From Pseudomonadota bacterium (GTDB lineage Bacteria; Pseudomonadota; Gammaproteobacteria; Steroidobacterales; Steroidobacteraceae): DNA of 64,000 nt. The DNA lies in NCBI GenBank assembly GCA_016713725.1, contig JADJOO010000010.1:62001-126000 (forward strand), read 5' to 3'. The notes under the pieces were generated by a model. It was given only the letters and a program-made list of their open reading frames with translations. It was not told the DNA's origin and did not search any database. Shown here piece by piece: positions 54,723 through 64,000 of this stretch. Position 1 is the first letter of the stretch. Each line of letters starts with the position of its first letter. The translations under genes and the position numbers were made by a program.

Positions 54723-56016
54723 GCCGCGGGTCGACCTGCGAGCGGTAGTCCTTGGCGAGATCGGCATCCGCCAGGCCGCGGGCGCCGCCAGTGCATTCGG
54801 TGACGTCCTCACCCGTGAGTTCGAAGTGCACGCCACCGAGGTAGCTGCCCATCGAGCGGTGCACCTTGAACGCGGCCTCGAGCTCCGCCAGGATGTTCTC
54901 GAAGCGGCGCGTCTTCACGCCCGCTGCCGTTGTCTCGGTGTTGCCGTGCATCGGGTCGCACACCCAGAGCACCGGCACACCCGTCGCGCGCACGGATTCG
55001 ATCAGTGCGGGCAATTTCTCCTCGGCGTACTTCGCGCCCATGCGATGGATCAGCACCAGTCGGCCCGCTTCCTTGTCGGGATTGAGCGTGTGGCAAAGGC
55101 CCTGCACCCACGCCGCATCCATCGACGGCCCGACCTTCACGCCGATCGGGTTCGAGATGCCGCGGCAGTACTCGACGTGGGCGCCACCAAGGTCGGCCGT
55201 GCGCATGCCGATCCACGGCAGGTGGGTGGACAGGTTGTACCAGCGCTCGCTGCGCGGAATGAAGCGTGTCTGCGCCTGCTCGTAGAGCAGGTGCAATGCC
55301 TCGTGGCTCGCATAGAACGGGGCCCGACTCGCCTCGTGCACCCGGCTGCCGCTGATCGCCTCGAAGAAATCGAGCGAGTCTGCGATCGACGACGCGATCT
55401 GCCGGTAGTGATCGGCGAGCGGTGAATGCTGCACGAATCCCAGGTCCCAGTACTCGGGGTGGTGCAGGTCCGCGAAGCCGCCGTCGATCAGCGCGCGCAC
55501 GAAATTCAGCGTCAGTGCCGCGCGTTCATACCCGCGCAGCAGCAACTCGGGATCAGGCTCGCGGTCGGCCGCGGTGAAACCCAGCCGGTTGACGAGGTCG
55601 CCGCGATAACACGGCAGGGTCACGCCGTCCCTGGTCTCGGTGTCGGTGGAACGTGGCTTGGCGTACTGGCCGGCGAAGCGGCCCACGCGGATCACCGGCT
55701 TCTTCATCCCGTGCAGCAGCACCAGGCTCATCTGCAGCAGGATCTTGAGCTTGCGTGCAATCTGACCCGAGTCGCAGTCGGCGAAGGACTCGGCGCAATC
55801 CCCTCCCTGCAGCAGGAACCGCTCGCCCCGCTGTGCCTCGGCGATCTGTCGCTTGAGCGCGTCGACCTCCCAGGACACGACGATCGGGGGCAGCCTGCCC
55901 AGCGCATCGACCGCCCGCGCCAGGGCCACCGGATCCTTGTAGGACGGCTGTTGCTGCGCGGGGCGCGACGTCCAGCTCGACGGGGACCAATCAGAAATCT
56001 GGGGAACGGCGTTCAT
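54661..56016 (-). CDS. Class II 3-deoxy-7-phosphoheptulonate (DAHP) synthase
   Basis: 451 residues from ATG 56016. Plant/mycobacterial-type class II enzyme: PPIVVSWEVDALK, LLQGGDCAESF, KPVIRVGRFAGQYAKPRS, YASHEALHLLYEQA, GIKVGPS-like NPIGVKVGPSMD, HRMGAKYAEEKLP and VLWVCDPMHGNT. It condenses phosphoenolpyruvate and erythrose 4-phosphate, opening aromatic amino acid synthesis. Confidence 0.96.
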   Translation of the reverse strand: MNAVPQISDWSPSSWTSRPAQQQPSYKDPVALARAVDALGRLPPIVVSWEVDALKRQIAEAQRGERFLLQGGDCAESFADCDSGQIARKLKILLQMSLVLLHGMKKPVIRVGRFAGQYAKPRSTDTETRDGVTLPCYRGDLVNRLGFTAADREPDPELLLRGYERAALTLNFVRALIDGGFADLHHPEYWDLGFVQHSPLADHYRQIASSIADSLDFFEAISGSRVHEASRAPFYASHEALHLLYEQAQTRFIPRSERWYNLSTHLPWIGMRTADLGGAHVEYCRGISNPIGVKVGPSMDAAWVQGLCHTLNPDKEAGRLVLIHRMGAKYAEEKLPALIESVRATGVPVLWVCDPMHGNTETTAAGVKTRRFENILAELEAAFKVHRSMGSYLGGVHFELTGEDVTECTGGARGLADADLAKDYRSQVDPRLNYGQALELAMRIATVARSS

Positions 56017-56168
56017 CCCATTGATCCTACCGGGAAACTTTGCAATGCAAAAGAAACTGGATGTACGGCGGGGCGCGGTTTCGTCAGAATCGCGCACCTC
56101 AAAACAGCTTTTGCGCCCGCGACCGGCCGATTGGCCCGCCGCAGAGGCGCTACCAGGAGTTTTCGACG

Positions 56169-57338
56169 ATGCAGAAGGTGCTTATCCTCGGGGCCGGCAA
56201 GATCGGCGCCCTCATCTCCGGCTTCCTCGCGGAATGCCGCGATTACGAAGTCCACGTGGCCGACGTCAACGGCAATGCCGCCAATTCGGTGGTGGCGGCG
56301 CACGGGCTGCCCAACCTGCACGCGTACGAACTCGATGCCTCGAACCCTGCGCTGCTCGAAGCCCACCTGCGCGAGCACCCGGCCGACACGATCATTTCCA
56401 GCCTGCCCTTCTACTGCAACGTGAAGGTGGCCGAGATCGCCCGCAAGGTGAACGCACACTATTTCGACCTGACCGAGGACGTCGCGGTGACGCGCTCGGT
56501 GCGCAAGACCGCCGAGGGCTCCACGCGTGCGTTCGTGCCACAGTGCGGACTGGCGCCGGGATTCATCAGCATCGCGGCGAACGCGCTGATCCAGCACTTC
56601 GACGAGATTCGCAGCGTGAAACTGCGCGTCGGCGCCCTGCCGCAGCATCCGAACAACGCGCTCAAGTATTCGCTGACCTGGTCCACCGACGGCCTGATCA
56701 ACGAGTACGGCAACCCGTGTGAAGCCCTCGTCGACGGCCGCGCGGTCGAGGTTGCGCCGCTCGAAGGCCTCGAGGAAATCGAGATCGACGGCATGATCTA
56801 CGAAGCCTTCAACACGTCCGGCGGCCTGGGCTCGCTCGCCGAAACCTACGGCGAGAAGGCGCAGACGATGGACTACAAGACCATCCGCTACCCGGGGCAC
56901 TGTGCGCAGATGCGCCTGCTCATGAACGACCTGAAGCTCAACTTCGACCGCGCCACGTTGAAACGCGTGCTCGAAAACGCCGTGCCACAGACCCTGCAGG
57001 ACGTCGTGATCGTCTACGTCGCGGTCGCGGGCCGGCAGCACGGCGAACTGCGAGAGGAGAATTACGTCAGCAAGATCTACCCGCAGGTCATCGCGGGGCG
57101 GCTGTGGTCTGCAATCCAGGTCACGACAGCGGCCGGTATCTGTGCCGTGGTCGACCTTGTGATGCAGAACCCGGGGCGCTACCACGGCTTCGTGCGCCAG
57201 GAAGACTTCAGCCTGGTCGACGTGCTCAATAACCGCTTCGGCAAGCATTACTCCGACGGCGGCGGGAAGGAGATCTCTTCGCGCATGATCGTGGCCGGCA
57301 CGACCGGCCAGCAGCGTGTTGCCGGAGGTGCCCGATGA
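56169..57338 (+). CDS. Saccharopine dehydrogenase family protein (glutamate-forming type)
   Basis: 389 residues. A Rossmann motif at the very start (KVLILGAGKIGALISGFL), SLPFYCNVKVAEIA, and PQCGLAPGFISIAANALI are typical of the LYS9-like saccharopine reductase group. CAGGAG precedes ATG 56169. Its stop overlaps the start of an AmaB-type aldehyde dehydrogenase (ATGA). The pair suggests saccharopine to aminoadipate semialdehyde plus glutamate, then oxidation to aminoadipate. The lysine-ketoglutarate reductase step is not seen nearby. Confidence 0.9.
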   Translation: MQKVLILGAGKIGALISGFLAECRDYEVHVADVNGNAANSVVAAHGLPNLHAYELDASNPALLEAHLREHPADTIISSLPFYCNVKVAEIARKVNAHYFDLTEDVAVTRSVRKTAEGSTRAFVPQCGLAPGFISIAANALIQHFDEIRSVKLRVGALPQHPNNALKYSLTWSTDGLINEYGNPCEALVDGRAVEVAPLEGLEEIEIDGMIYEAFNTSGGLGSLAETYGEKAQTMDYKTIRYPGHCAQMRLLMNDLKLNFDRATLKRVLENAVPQTLQDVVIVYVAVAGRQHGELREENYVSKIYPQVIAGRLWSAIQVTTAAGICAVVDLVMQNPGRYHGFVRQEDFSLVDVLNNRFGKHYSDGGGKEISSRMIVAGTTGQQRVAGGAR

Positions 57339-58867
57339 TCGGCGCACTCCTGAAAGACGTGGGACTCACGCATGCCAATGCGGGCACCTGGTCGGGTGCG
57401 GGCGGCTGGCTGGACGATCCGTCGGCAAAGGTCATCGAGTCCTTGAATCCGGCGACCGGCGAAGTCATCGCCCGCGTGCACGCCACCACGCCTGCTCAGT
57501 ATGAGCAGATGATGGCGTCGGCCGTCGTGGCGGCGAAGGCGTGGCGCACCGTGCCGGCGCCGAAGCGCGGTGAGGCTGTCCGTCTCATCGGCGAGGAACT
57601 GCGCAAGTACAAGTCGAAACTCGGCAGCCTGGTCTCGCTCGAGATGGGCAAGATCAAGGCCGAGGGCGACGGCGAAGTGCAGGAGATGATCGACATCGCC
57701 GACTTCGCGGTCGGCCAGTCGCGCATGCTCTACGGCGTGCAGATGCATTCGGAACGTCCCAATCATCGCATGTTCGAGCAGTGGCACCCGCTCGGCGTGG
57801 TCGGCGTGATCAGCGCGTTCAACTTCCCGGTCGCGGTGTGGTCGTGGAACGCCTTTCTCGCGGCAATCTGCGGCAACGTGACCGTGTGGAAGCCCTCGCC
57901 CAAGGCCGCGCTTTGCGCCGTCGCGCTGCAGCACCTGTGCAACCGCGTGCTCGAGCGGCACGGCCTGCCGCCGATCTTCCAGCTGTTCATCGACGAAGGC
58001 ACCGAACTTGCGATCCGCTTCGTCGAAGACCGGCGCGTCGACCTGGTGTCGTTTACCGGGTCCACGACCGTCGGCCGTGACGTCGGCATGCGCGTGGCGA
58101 AGCGCCTCGGCAAGTCGCTGCTCGAACTGGGCGGCAACAATGCGATCATCGTCGACGAATTCGCGAACCTCGACCTGGTCGTGCCGGCCATCGTCTTCGG
58201 CGCCGTGGGGACCGCGGGCCAGCGCTGCACGACGACGCGCCGCGTGTTCGTGCACGAATCGCAGATGCCGGAACTCGAACGCCGGTTGACCGGCGCGTAC
58301 AAGCAGGTTCGCATCGGCGATCCGCTCGCACATGGCACGTTGATGGGCCCGTTGATCGACGCGGCTTCGGTCGTTCGCTTCGAGTCCGCGGTGACGCAAG
58401 CCGTCGCCGAGGGCGGCCGCCTCCTGTGTGGCGGCAAGCGCCTGGAGCGTCCGGGTTACTTCGTCGAGCCGGCCATTGTCGTTGCGCGCGGCGAGTGGGA
58501 GATCGTCAAGACCGAGACATTCGCCCCGGTGCTCTACCTGATCCCGTACCAGACGCTCGATGAGGCGATCGAGGCGCAGAACGCCGTCGCGCACGGGCTG
58601 TCGTCAGCGATCTTCACCGATCGGTTGCAGCACGCCGAGCGTTTCCTGTCCCCGGCCGGTTCCGACTGCGGCATCGCGAACGTCAACATCGGCACGTCGG
58701 GGGCCGAGATCGGCGGCGCATTCGGCGGCGAAAAGGATACGGGTGGCGGACGCGAGTCCGGGTCGGACTCGTGGAAGGCCTACATGCGCCGGCAGACCTG
58801 CACGGTCAACTGGGGCACGAACCTGCCCCTGGCCCAGGGCATCAACTTCGACGTCTCAGGGAAATAG
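57335..58867 (+). CDS. amaB: Aldehyde dehydrogenase, aminoadipate semialdehyde/piperideine-6-carboxylate type (ALDH7-like)
   Basis: 510 residues, antiquitin family. Blocks: NPATGEVIARV, PLGVVGVISAFNFPVAVWSWN, VTVWKPSPKAAL, SFTGSTTVGRDVG, the catalytic Glu in LLELGGNNAIIV, the catalytic Cys in GTAGQRCTTTRR, and the ALDH7-type end GGGRESGSDSWKAYMRRQTCTVNW. It oxidises the semialdehyde to 2-aminoadipate with NAD(P). The last codons (SGK, stop) lie inside a palindromic element, which may have supplied the stop. Confidence 0.94.
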   Translation: MIGALLKDVGLTHANAGTWSGAGGWLDDPSAKVIESLNPATGEVIARVHATTPAQYEQMMASAVVAAKAWRTVPAPKRGEAVRLIGEELRKYKSKLGSLVSLEMGKIKAEGDGEVQEMIDIADFAVGQSRMLYGVQMHSERPNHRMFEQWHPLGVVGVISAFNFPVAVWSWNAFLAAICGNVTVWKPSPKAALCAVALQHLCNRVLERHGLPPIFQLFIDEGTELAIRFVEDRRVDLVSFTGSTTVGRDVGMRVAKRLGKSLLELGGNNAIIVDEFANLDLVVPAIVFGAVGTAGQRCTTTRRVFVHESQMPELERRLTGAYKQVRIGDPLAHGTLMGPLIDAASVVRFESAVTQAVAEGGRLLCGGKRLERPGYFVEPAIVVARGEWEIVKTETFAPVLYLIPYQTLDEAIEAQNAVAHGLSSAIFTDRLQHAERFLSPAGSDCGIANVNIGTSGAEIGGAFGGEKDTGGGRESGSDSWKAYMRRQTCTVNWGTNLPLAQGINFDVSGK

Positions 58868-58885
58868 GGGACGCTCCCCTATTTC
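58861..58885. terminator. Perfect 11-bp hairpin at the amaB stop, shared motif with 941-1004
   Basis: GAAATAGGGGA pairs with TCCCCTATTTC around CGC. It overlaps the amaB stop codon and ends two bases before the convergent MBL gene stop, so it could terminate both genes. The sequence belongs to the same family as the hairpin at 941-1004. Confidence 0.65.
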
Positions 58886-58887
58886 TT

Positions 58888-59853
58888 CTAGCAACCAGGG
58901 CGGTTCGACGCCAGGTCACGGTAGACGCTGCGGACGAACTCCTCCGGCGCCACGATGGCGCCGGGGTGTCCGAATTTCGCGTCGAATTCGGCGGTGGGCT
59001 TTGCTTCCAGGATCGCTTCGATACCCATCCCTTTCTCCACCGCTTCACGCACCTTGCGCCCGACCGCGACCAGCATGTCGCGATACTCGGCAAGTTCCAC
59101 TCGATTCGAGACGGCACCATGCCCGGGAATCACGACCGTGCGCTCATTCGAGCGGGCGAGCGTGCCTTCGACGGCAGCCACCATTCCCGCCAGCGAGCCA
59201 CCGGATTCGACGTCTATGTACGGGTACTGACCGTTCCAGTAGATGTCCCCGAGCGCAACGACGTCGGCATGGTTCAAGCGAACGACGATGTCCGCCGCCG
59301 TATGGGCATCGGCCACGTGTACGGCGTCGAGACGATCGCCGTTCAAGTGCAGCGCCAAGGCGTCCATGGTCGTGAGCACGGGTCGGGACGCAAGCGTGAC
59401 AGCCGGGGTTTCGACCTTCCCGTCCGGCACCGCGGGATCCTGGCCGCCGTGCTCGCGCAGCGACTCGTGCCCGATGATCACGGCACCTTTGTGGGCGAAA
59501 GTCTCGTTGCCGCCCACGTGATCGGCATGACCGTGCGTGATGATGACAAATTTGACCGGAGCAGCGGAGACATGCGTGACGGCTTCGACCAGGGCCGCCG
59601 AAGAAGTTGCGAGGCCCGTGTCCACGAGCACGAGTCCGTCGGCGCCGGACCAGACCACGACGTTGCTGCCTGCCCCCGTGATGACGCTCAGGCCGGGTCG
59701 AACCTCCTGCACTCGCAGGTCGGAAGCGGGTTCCGGCGGATCAACAGTCGACGAAGCGGGACTTTGCGAGTAAGCAACGACTGGCGCGCACAGCGTGGCC
59801 AGGACCGCCAAGGCCCTGCCGCAATTCGTCATGTCGCTGCGATTCGTCGTCAT
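58888..59853 (-). CDS. Exported metallo-beta-lactamase-fold hydrolase
   Basis: 321 residues from ATG 59853, which has GGAGGAG nine bases upstream. Signal peptide to about VVAYSQ. The metal-binding motif is ITHGHADHVGG, with later ligands in HVADAHTAADIVV, VVALGDIYWNG and VIPGHGAVS. This resembles periplasmic MBL proteins of the SoxH/quinoprotein-relay type. Substrate unknown. Confidence 0.88.
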   Translation of the reverse strand: MTTNRSDMTNCGRALAVLATLCAPVVAYSQSPASSTVDPPEPASDLRVQEVRPGLSVITGAGSNVVVWSGADGLVLVDTGLATSSAALVEAVTHVSAAPVKFVIITHGHADHVGGNETFAHKGAVIIGHESLREHGGQDPAVPDGKVETPAVTLASRPVLTTMDALALHLNGDRLDAVHVADAHTAADIVVRLNHADVVALGDIYWNGQYPYIDVESGGSLAGMVAAVEGTLARSNERTVVIPGHGAVSNRVELAEYRDMLVAVGRKVREAVEKGMGIEAILEAKPTAEFDAKFGHPGAIVAPEEFVRSVYRDLASNRPGC

Positions 59854-59890
59854 TCGTGCACACTCCTCCGATGAGTATAAACGTTTGCTC

Positions 59891-62800
59891 TCAGCGCTGG
59901 ATTGCTCCACGCGCTGCGGGCGCAGCGGCGGAGCCCGCCGCCTCGTGCAAAGCCAGCTGCAGTTGCTCCTCGAGTCGCTTCGCCGAGACCGGCAGCAGGG
60001 TACGCAGGTCCTGCGCAAACAGCGAAAGCCGGAATTCCTCGACCATCCACCGCAGCCGCTCGCGTTCGTTCCCGGTCATGTCGAGGTCCGCGGACAGTCG
60101 CAGGCGCCGGACCTGCTGCGCATACGGCTCGACCTGTGACTGCAGCTTGCGATCCCGCTCGAGGTCTCCGCGCGCGCTTCCATGCGGCGCGCGATCGCAC
60201 GCACGTATTTCGGCAGCTGAGTCCACCAGCCATCCGGGGTGTCGCGCACCCAGCCCGGCGCCAGTAATTCGGTCAGCTGAGCGATCACGCTGCTGCGCAC
60301 CGGCGCAAAAGGCGCGCCGTTCGACTGGCCCATCTGCGCCCGCACGTCCTTCAGCGCCAGCAGCACGGCTTTCGCGATCCGGGCAGTCTCACCTGCACGA
60401 TCGACCACGTCGGCCCGTCCACGCTCCACCAGTGCCTCGAACTGGACTCGTGTGCGCGGCAACTCACCGGTCTGGCCGAGAACGGCATCGGCCACGGCGC
60501 GGTCGGCGATCTCGCCAGGCAACTCCTTGCCGAAGCCAGCCGCCGCCAGCAGCAGCGTGAACTCACGGTCCGACGCCCACTGCCGGCGCGCCAGTTCGTG
60601 CTGCTGCGGCAGGGCCAGGGCCGCGAGCCGGACGATGCCGGCCCTCGATGCACGCCGGGCTCCACCCTCCGTCATGAACAGGTGCAGGCGCACACTGGCG
60701 CCCTCATCCTGAATGCCGGGATAGGCGCGCAATTGCAGCCGGCCGCTGCGGACAATGGTCTCGACGGGCCAGCTTGCAAAATCCCACTGTCGGACTCCAA
60801 CTCGCTCCCAGGCAAAATCCGGGGCCGCCTCGGCGAAGGTCGAGCCAGCGGACGGCGAGCGCAATTCGTCGCGCAGGACCGCGAGATCGCGACTGGCCTT
60901 GAGCAACCTTCCCGCACCGTCGAGCACCCGCACATTGACGCTCAGCCAGGGCGGCAGGGCCACTGCGGCCACCTGTGCGGGTTCGACCCGGATGCCGGCC
61001 TCCTGGGTCGCGAAGGCTGCGACGTGGGCTGACAGCGAGCCAGTGCCAAAGGGTGGGAGGACGGCCAGCAGTCGTTCAGCGGCATCGGGAATCGGCACGA
61101 TTTCACGCCGCACTTCCTTTGGCAGTCCTCGCAGCAGCGCGATGAGCTTCTCGCGTAACCATCCCGGAATCAGCCACTCGAGTCGCTGTGCATCAAGCGC
61201 CCGCAGCAGCGGCACCGGCACGTCGAGCGTGACGCCATCGTCGGGCGCAGTCGCATCGAAGCGATAGTGCAGCTGCAGGTCGTTGCCGTGGACGTCGATC
61301 GTCGACGGATAGTCTCTAGCCCGTACTTCCGGCAAATCCTGCACCAGGAACACGGGCTCCGCGGCGTCGAGCATGTGCGGCTTTGCACGCTCTTCCTTGC
61401 GCCACCAGGATTCGAACGCTCGCGTCGAGGCGATCGCGGGCGGAATGCGTTCCAGGTAGAACCGCACGAGCGCGTCCTCACCGGCGAGCAAGTCGCGCCG
61501 GCGCAGACAGGACTCGACTCGTTCGAGACGTGCCCGCGTGGCCGTATTGCGCTCGAGAAACGCAAACGGCATCGAGGGCTGGCGCCGGACGAGCGCTTCC
61601 TCCACGAACATGCGTTGCGCTGCCGCGGGGTCGACCGACGCGAAACTGACACGCCGCCCGCTGCTCAAGACGCGGCCATAGAGCGAGACCGTCTCTCGCG
61701 CAAACGCCATGCCTCGTTGCGCATCCCATTCGGCGTCGCCATAGCTGCGCTTGACGAGATGCGCTCCCGCCGATTCGATCCACGACGGCTGCACCTGCGC
61801 CACCATGCGCGCATAGAGTCGGTGCGTCTCGACCAGGCTTGCGGCGACGATCCAGTGCGGCGAACGCCTGGCGAGCGGTGTGCCGGGAGCAATGACGAAC
61901 CGCGTATCGCGCGCACCGAGGTAAGTGCGGGCCTGGTCGAGTACGCCAATGCCGCCGAGGAATCCCGTCAACAGCGTCTGATGGAGTACGGCTGTGCCGG
62001 CGGCGGGCCTGTCGCCGTTGCCTTGCGCCAGCGGGCGCGAAATGTCCTCGAGTTGCTCGCGCAGGTCGCCCCATTCCCGCATGCGCAGGAACGACAGAAA
62101 ATGCTCGCGGCACCAGTGCCGCAACACACGGTTGCCACCGGCCGCCGGTTCGCGCGACGCCCGCCACAGGTTGAGCACGCCGACGAAGTCCGACCGTTCG
62201 TCCGCGAACAACGCGTGCTTTTCGTCTGCGGCCGCTGCTTTGTCGGCAGGGCGTTCACGCGGATCCTGGATGCTCAGGAACGAGACGATCGTGAGCGCTT
62301 CCGACATGCAGCCCGTGCGTCCGGCCTCGACCAGCACGCGAGCCAGCCGCGGGTCGACCGGCAACGCGGCCATCTGGCGCCCGAGCCGCGTGATCCGCCT
62401 CTCGCCATCGACCGCGCCGAGTTCCTGCAGCAGGCGGTAACCGTCGTTGAGCAGGCGCGCGTCGGGCGCGTCGAGGAACGGAAACTCCTGTGGACTTCCG
62501 AGTGCGAGGGCAGCCATCTGCAGGATGAGACTGGCCAGGTTCGTCCGCAGCAGTTCGGGTTCGGTGTAGCGCGGGCGCGCCTGGTAGTCATCCTCGGCAT
62601 ACAACCGCAGGCAGATGCCCTCGCCTTCGCGGCCGCAACGCCCGCGACGCTGGTCGGCACTCGCCTGCGACACGGGCTCGATAGGCAGCCGCTGGAATTT
62701 CGCGCGTGGGCTGTAGCGGCTGACGCGTGCGAGTCCGGCATCGATGACGAACCGCACGCCGGGGATCGTGAGCGACGTCTCGGCGACGTTGGTTGCGAGC

Positions 62801-63841
62801 ACGACGCGACGACGCGTGTGCCCGGCGAATACCTTGTCCTGGTCCGGACCGGTGAGCCTCCCGTAGAGCGGCAGGACGTCCCAATCCACGCGGCTGCGCA
62901 CGAGCAGGTCGCGGGTCTCGAGGATCTGCTTCTCACCCGGCAGGAACACGAGCGCGTCACCTCGCAGGCCGCGCGCATCCCCGCTCCAGTTCTTCGAGTG
63001 CATCCCGCACAGCCTCCGGCAGCGGTGGCGCCGCCTCGTCTTCCTCCGCGAGCGGGCGATAACGCACCTCGACCGGGTAGCTCTGCCCTTCCACGTCGAT
63101 GATCGGCGCACCGCTGAAGAACTCCGCAAACCGCTGCGTCTCGATCGTCGCCGAGGTCACGACCAGGCGCAGGTCGGGACGCTGCGGCAGCAGGCGGTGG
63201 CAGACGCCGAGCAGGAAATCGACGTTGAGGTTGCGCTCGTGGGCTTCGTCGATGATCAGGGTGTCATAGCGCAGCAGCAGCGGGTCACCTTCGAGTTCGC
63301 GCAGCAGCAGCCCGTCCGTCATCAACTTCACGAGCGTGCGCGGGCTGGTACGGTCGACGAAGCGCACCTGGTAACCGACGAGGTCACCGACGCTGGAGCC
63401 GAGCTCCGCGCTGACACGGGTCGCCAGGGCCTGCGCCGCAATACGCCGCGGTTGCGTGTGCCCGATCAGGCCGGCTGCACCGCGGCCCATCTCGAGACAG
63501 ATCTTCGGGAGCTGCGTGCTCTTGCCGCTGCCCGTGGCGCCACTGACGATGACTACCTGATGCGCTTCGATCGCACGGCGGATGTCGTCACGGCGCGCGT
63601 GCACGGGCAAGGTTTCGTCGTAAACGATTCGCGGGACGGATGCGCGGCGAGCAGCGACGAGTTCGGCGGATGCCCGGACCTGGGTCTCCAGCCGGCCCAC
63701 CTCGCGCAGATCGGCCGCCGCGGGCTTGCGCGCCAACCGGTCGAACGTCGACTGCAGCCGACGCCGATCGCGCAGCAGGCACCCGGGGAGCAGTTCCCGC
63801 AGGGCCGCGAGTCGTGCAGCGGCGGAATCAGGTGCATTCAC
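59891..63841 (-). pseudogene. hrpA: ATP-dependent RNA helicase HrpA, two frameshifts
   Basis: Starts at GTG 63841. DEAH-box motifs: GATGSGKSTQLPK, IIDEAHERNLNVDFLL, VTSATIET, then FLPGEKQI, TNVAETSLTIPGVRFVIDAG and the QRRGRCGREGEGICLRLY arginine-finger region, followed by the HA2 and long DUF3418-type C-terminus. One extra base in the run at 62979-62982 moves the frame at ELERGDARGLRGDALVF. A second shift near 60170 moves RRMEARA to GDLERDRKLQSQVEPYAQ, ending with LRWMVEEFRLSLFAQDLRTLLPVSAKRLEEQ. Repaired length is about 1,315 residues, as expected. Both breaks fall in G/C repeats and could be sequence errors. Confidence 0.85.
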
Positions 63842-63847
63842 GGCAGC

Positions 63848-64000
63848 TCAGCCGAGTTCCTGCTTGGCACGGACCCAGAGCGCTTCGAGTTGTTCCATGC
63901 CGACGTCGGCCGGGGTTCGACCCTGCGCGGCGAGGTGAGCCTCGACCTGGCGAAAGCGCCGCTCGAACTTTGCGTTCGCGTCGCGCAGCGCGGCTTCTGC
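63848..64000 (-). CDS. mazG: MazG nucleoside triphosphate pyrophosphohydrolase, C-terminal end (partial)
   Basis: The 51 codons visible read ALRDANAKFERRFRQVE, then DVGMEQLEALWVRAKQELG and stop, the conserved MazG C-terminus. The gene continues outside the window. It ends six bases before the hrpA start. Confidence 0.85.
   Translation of the reverse strand, partial: AEAALRDANAKFERRFRQVEAHLAAQGRTPADVGMEQLEALWVRAKQELG

Overview
The window is GC-rich DNA from a Gram-negative bacterium, most likely a gammaproteobacterium. The grounds are TonB-dependent and beta-barrel outer membrane proteins, lipoproteins, YiaV/YiaW and YgcW/E/U/S homologues, and the gammaproteobacterial order uvrC-pgsA-tRNA-Gly-tRNA-Cys. 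I cannot name the genus.

1-24,021 is a methylated-amine catabolic region. It opens with the C-terminal part of a RamA-like activator of corrinoid methyltransferases. A minus-strand run then holds a fused choline-type binding protein/permease, its ATPase, a TonB receptor and a non-pyrrolysine MttB-family methyltransferase. The plus strand carries a set matching E. coli ygcW-ygcE-ygcU-ygcS, a serine hydrolase, a second MttB homologue (frameshifted), the four subunits of heterotetrameric sarcosine oxidase (soxBDAG), fdhD and a cysteine-synthase-like gene. I infer import of choline or betaine, corrinoid-dependent N-demethylation, oxidation of sarcosine to glycine plus a folate-bound C1 unit, and formate oxidation at the end. 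The corrinoid protein itself is not in the window.

24,093-43,858 is mixed accessory and envelope DNA: a glyoxalase-fold protein, a Gly/Tyr-rich lipoprotein, acetate kinase, periplasmic L-asparaginase (apparently starting at ATT), a three-gene YiaV/YiaW/outer-membrane-factor exporter, an AI-2E family permease, a broken periplasmic glutaminase, porin and OMP remnants, a type Vd patatin autotransporter, a porin with a PstS-like protein, and a CACHE-GGDEF-EAL protein.

43,932-48,788 holds a frameshifted lipoprotein with eight Ig-like domains and a C-terminal DUF3494 ice-binding domain, containing a recent ~600-bp internal duplication. Next to it is a 0.8-kb remnant island carrying higBA, bounded by a 46-bp duplication of the tRNA-Cys 3' end.

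48,854-64,000 is mostly housekeeping: tRNA-Gly, pgsA, uvrC, family 5 uracil-DNA glycosylase, isocitrate lyase, an RluE-type pseudouridine synthase, class II DAHP synthase, a saccharopine dehydrogenase/AmaB lysine-degradation pair, an MBL-fold hydrolase, hrpA (two frameshifts) and the 3' end of mazG. Unusual palindromes lie at 893-1,158, 52,154-52,562 and 58,861-58,885.

At least ten small indels interrupt otherwise well-conserved genes, many of them in short G/C runs. This pattern suits either residual sequencing error or recent decay, and it limits any claim that a given gene is dead.
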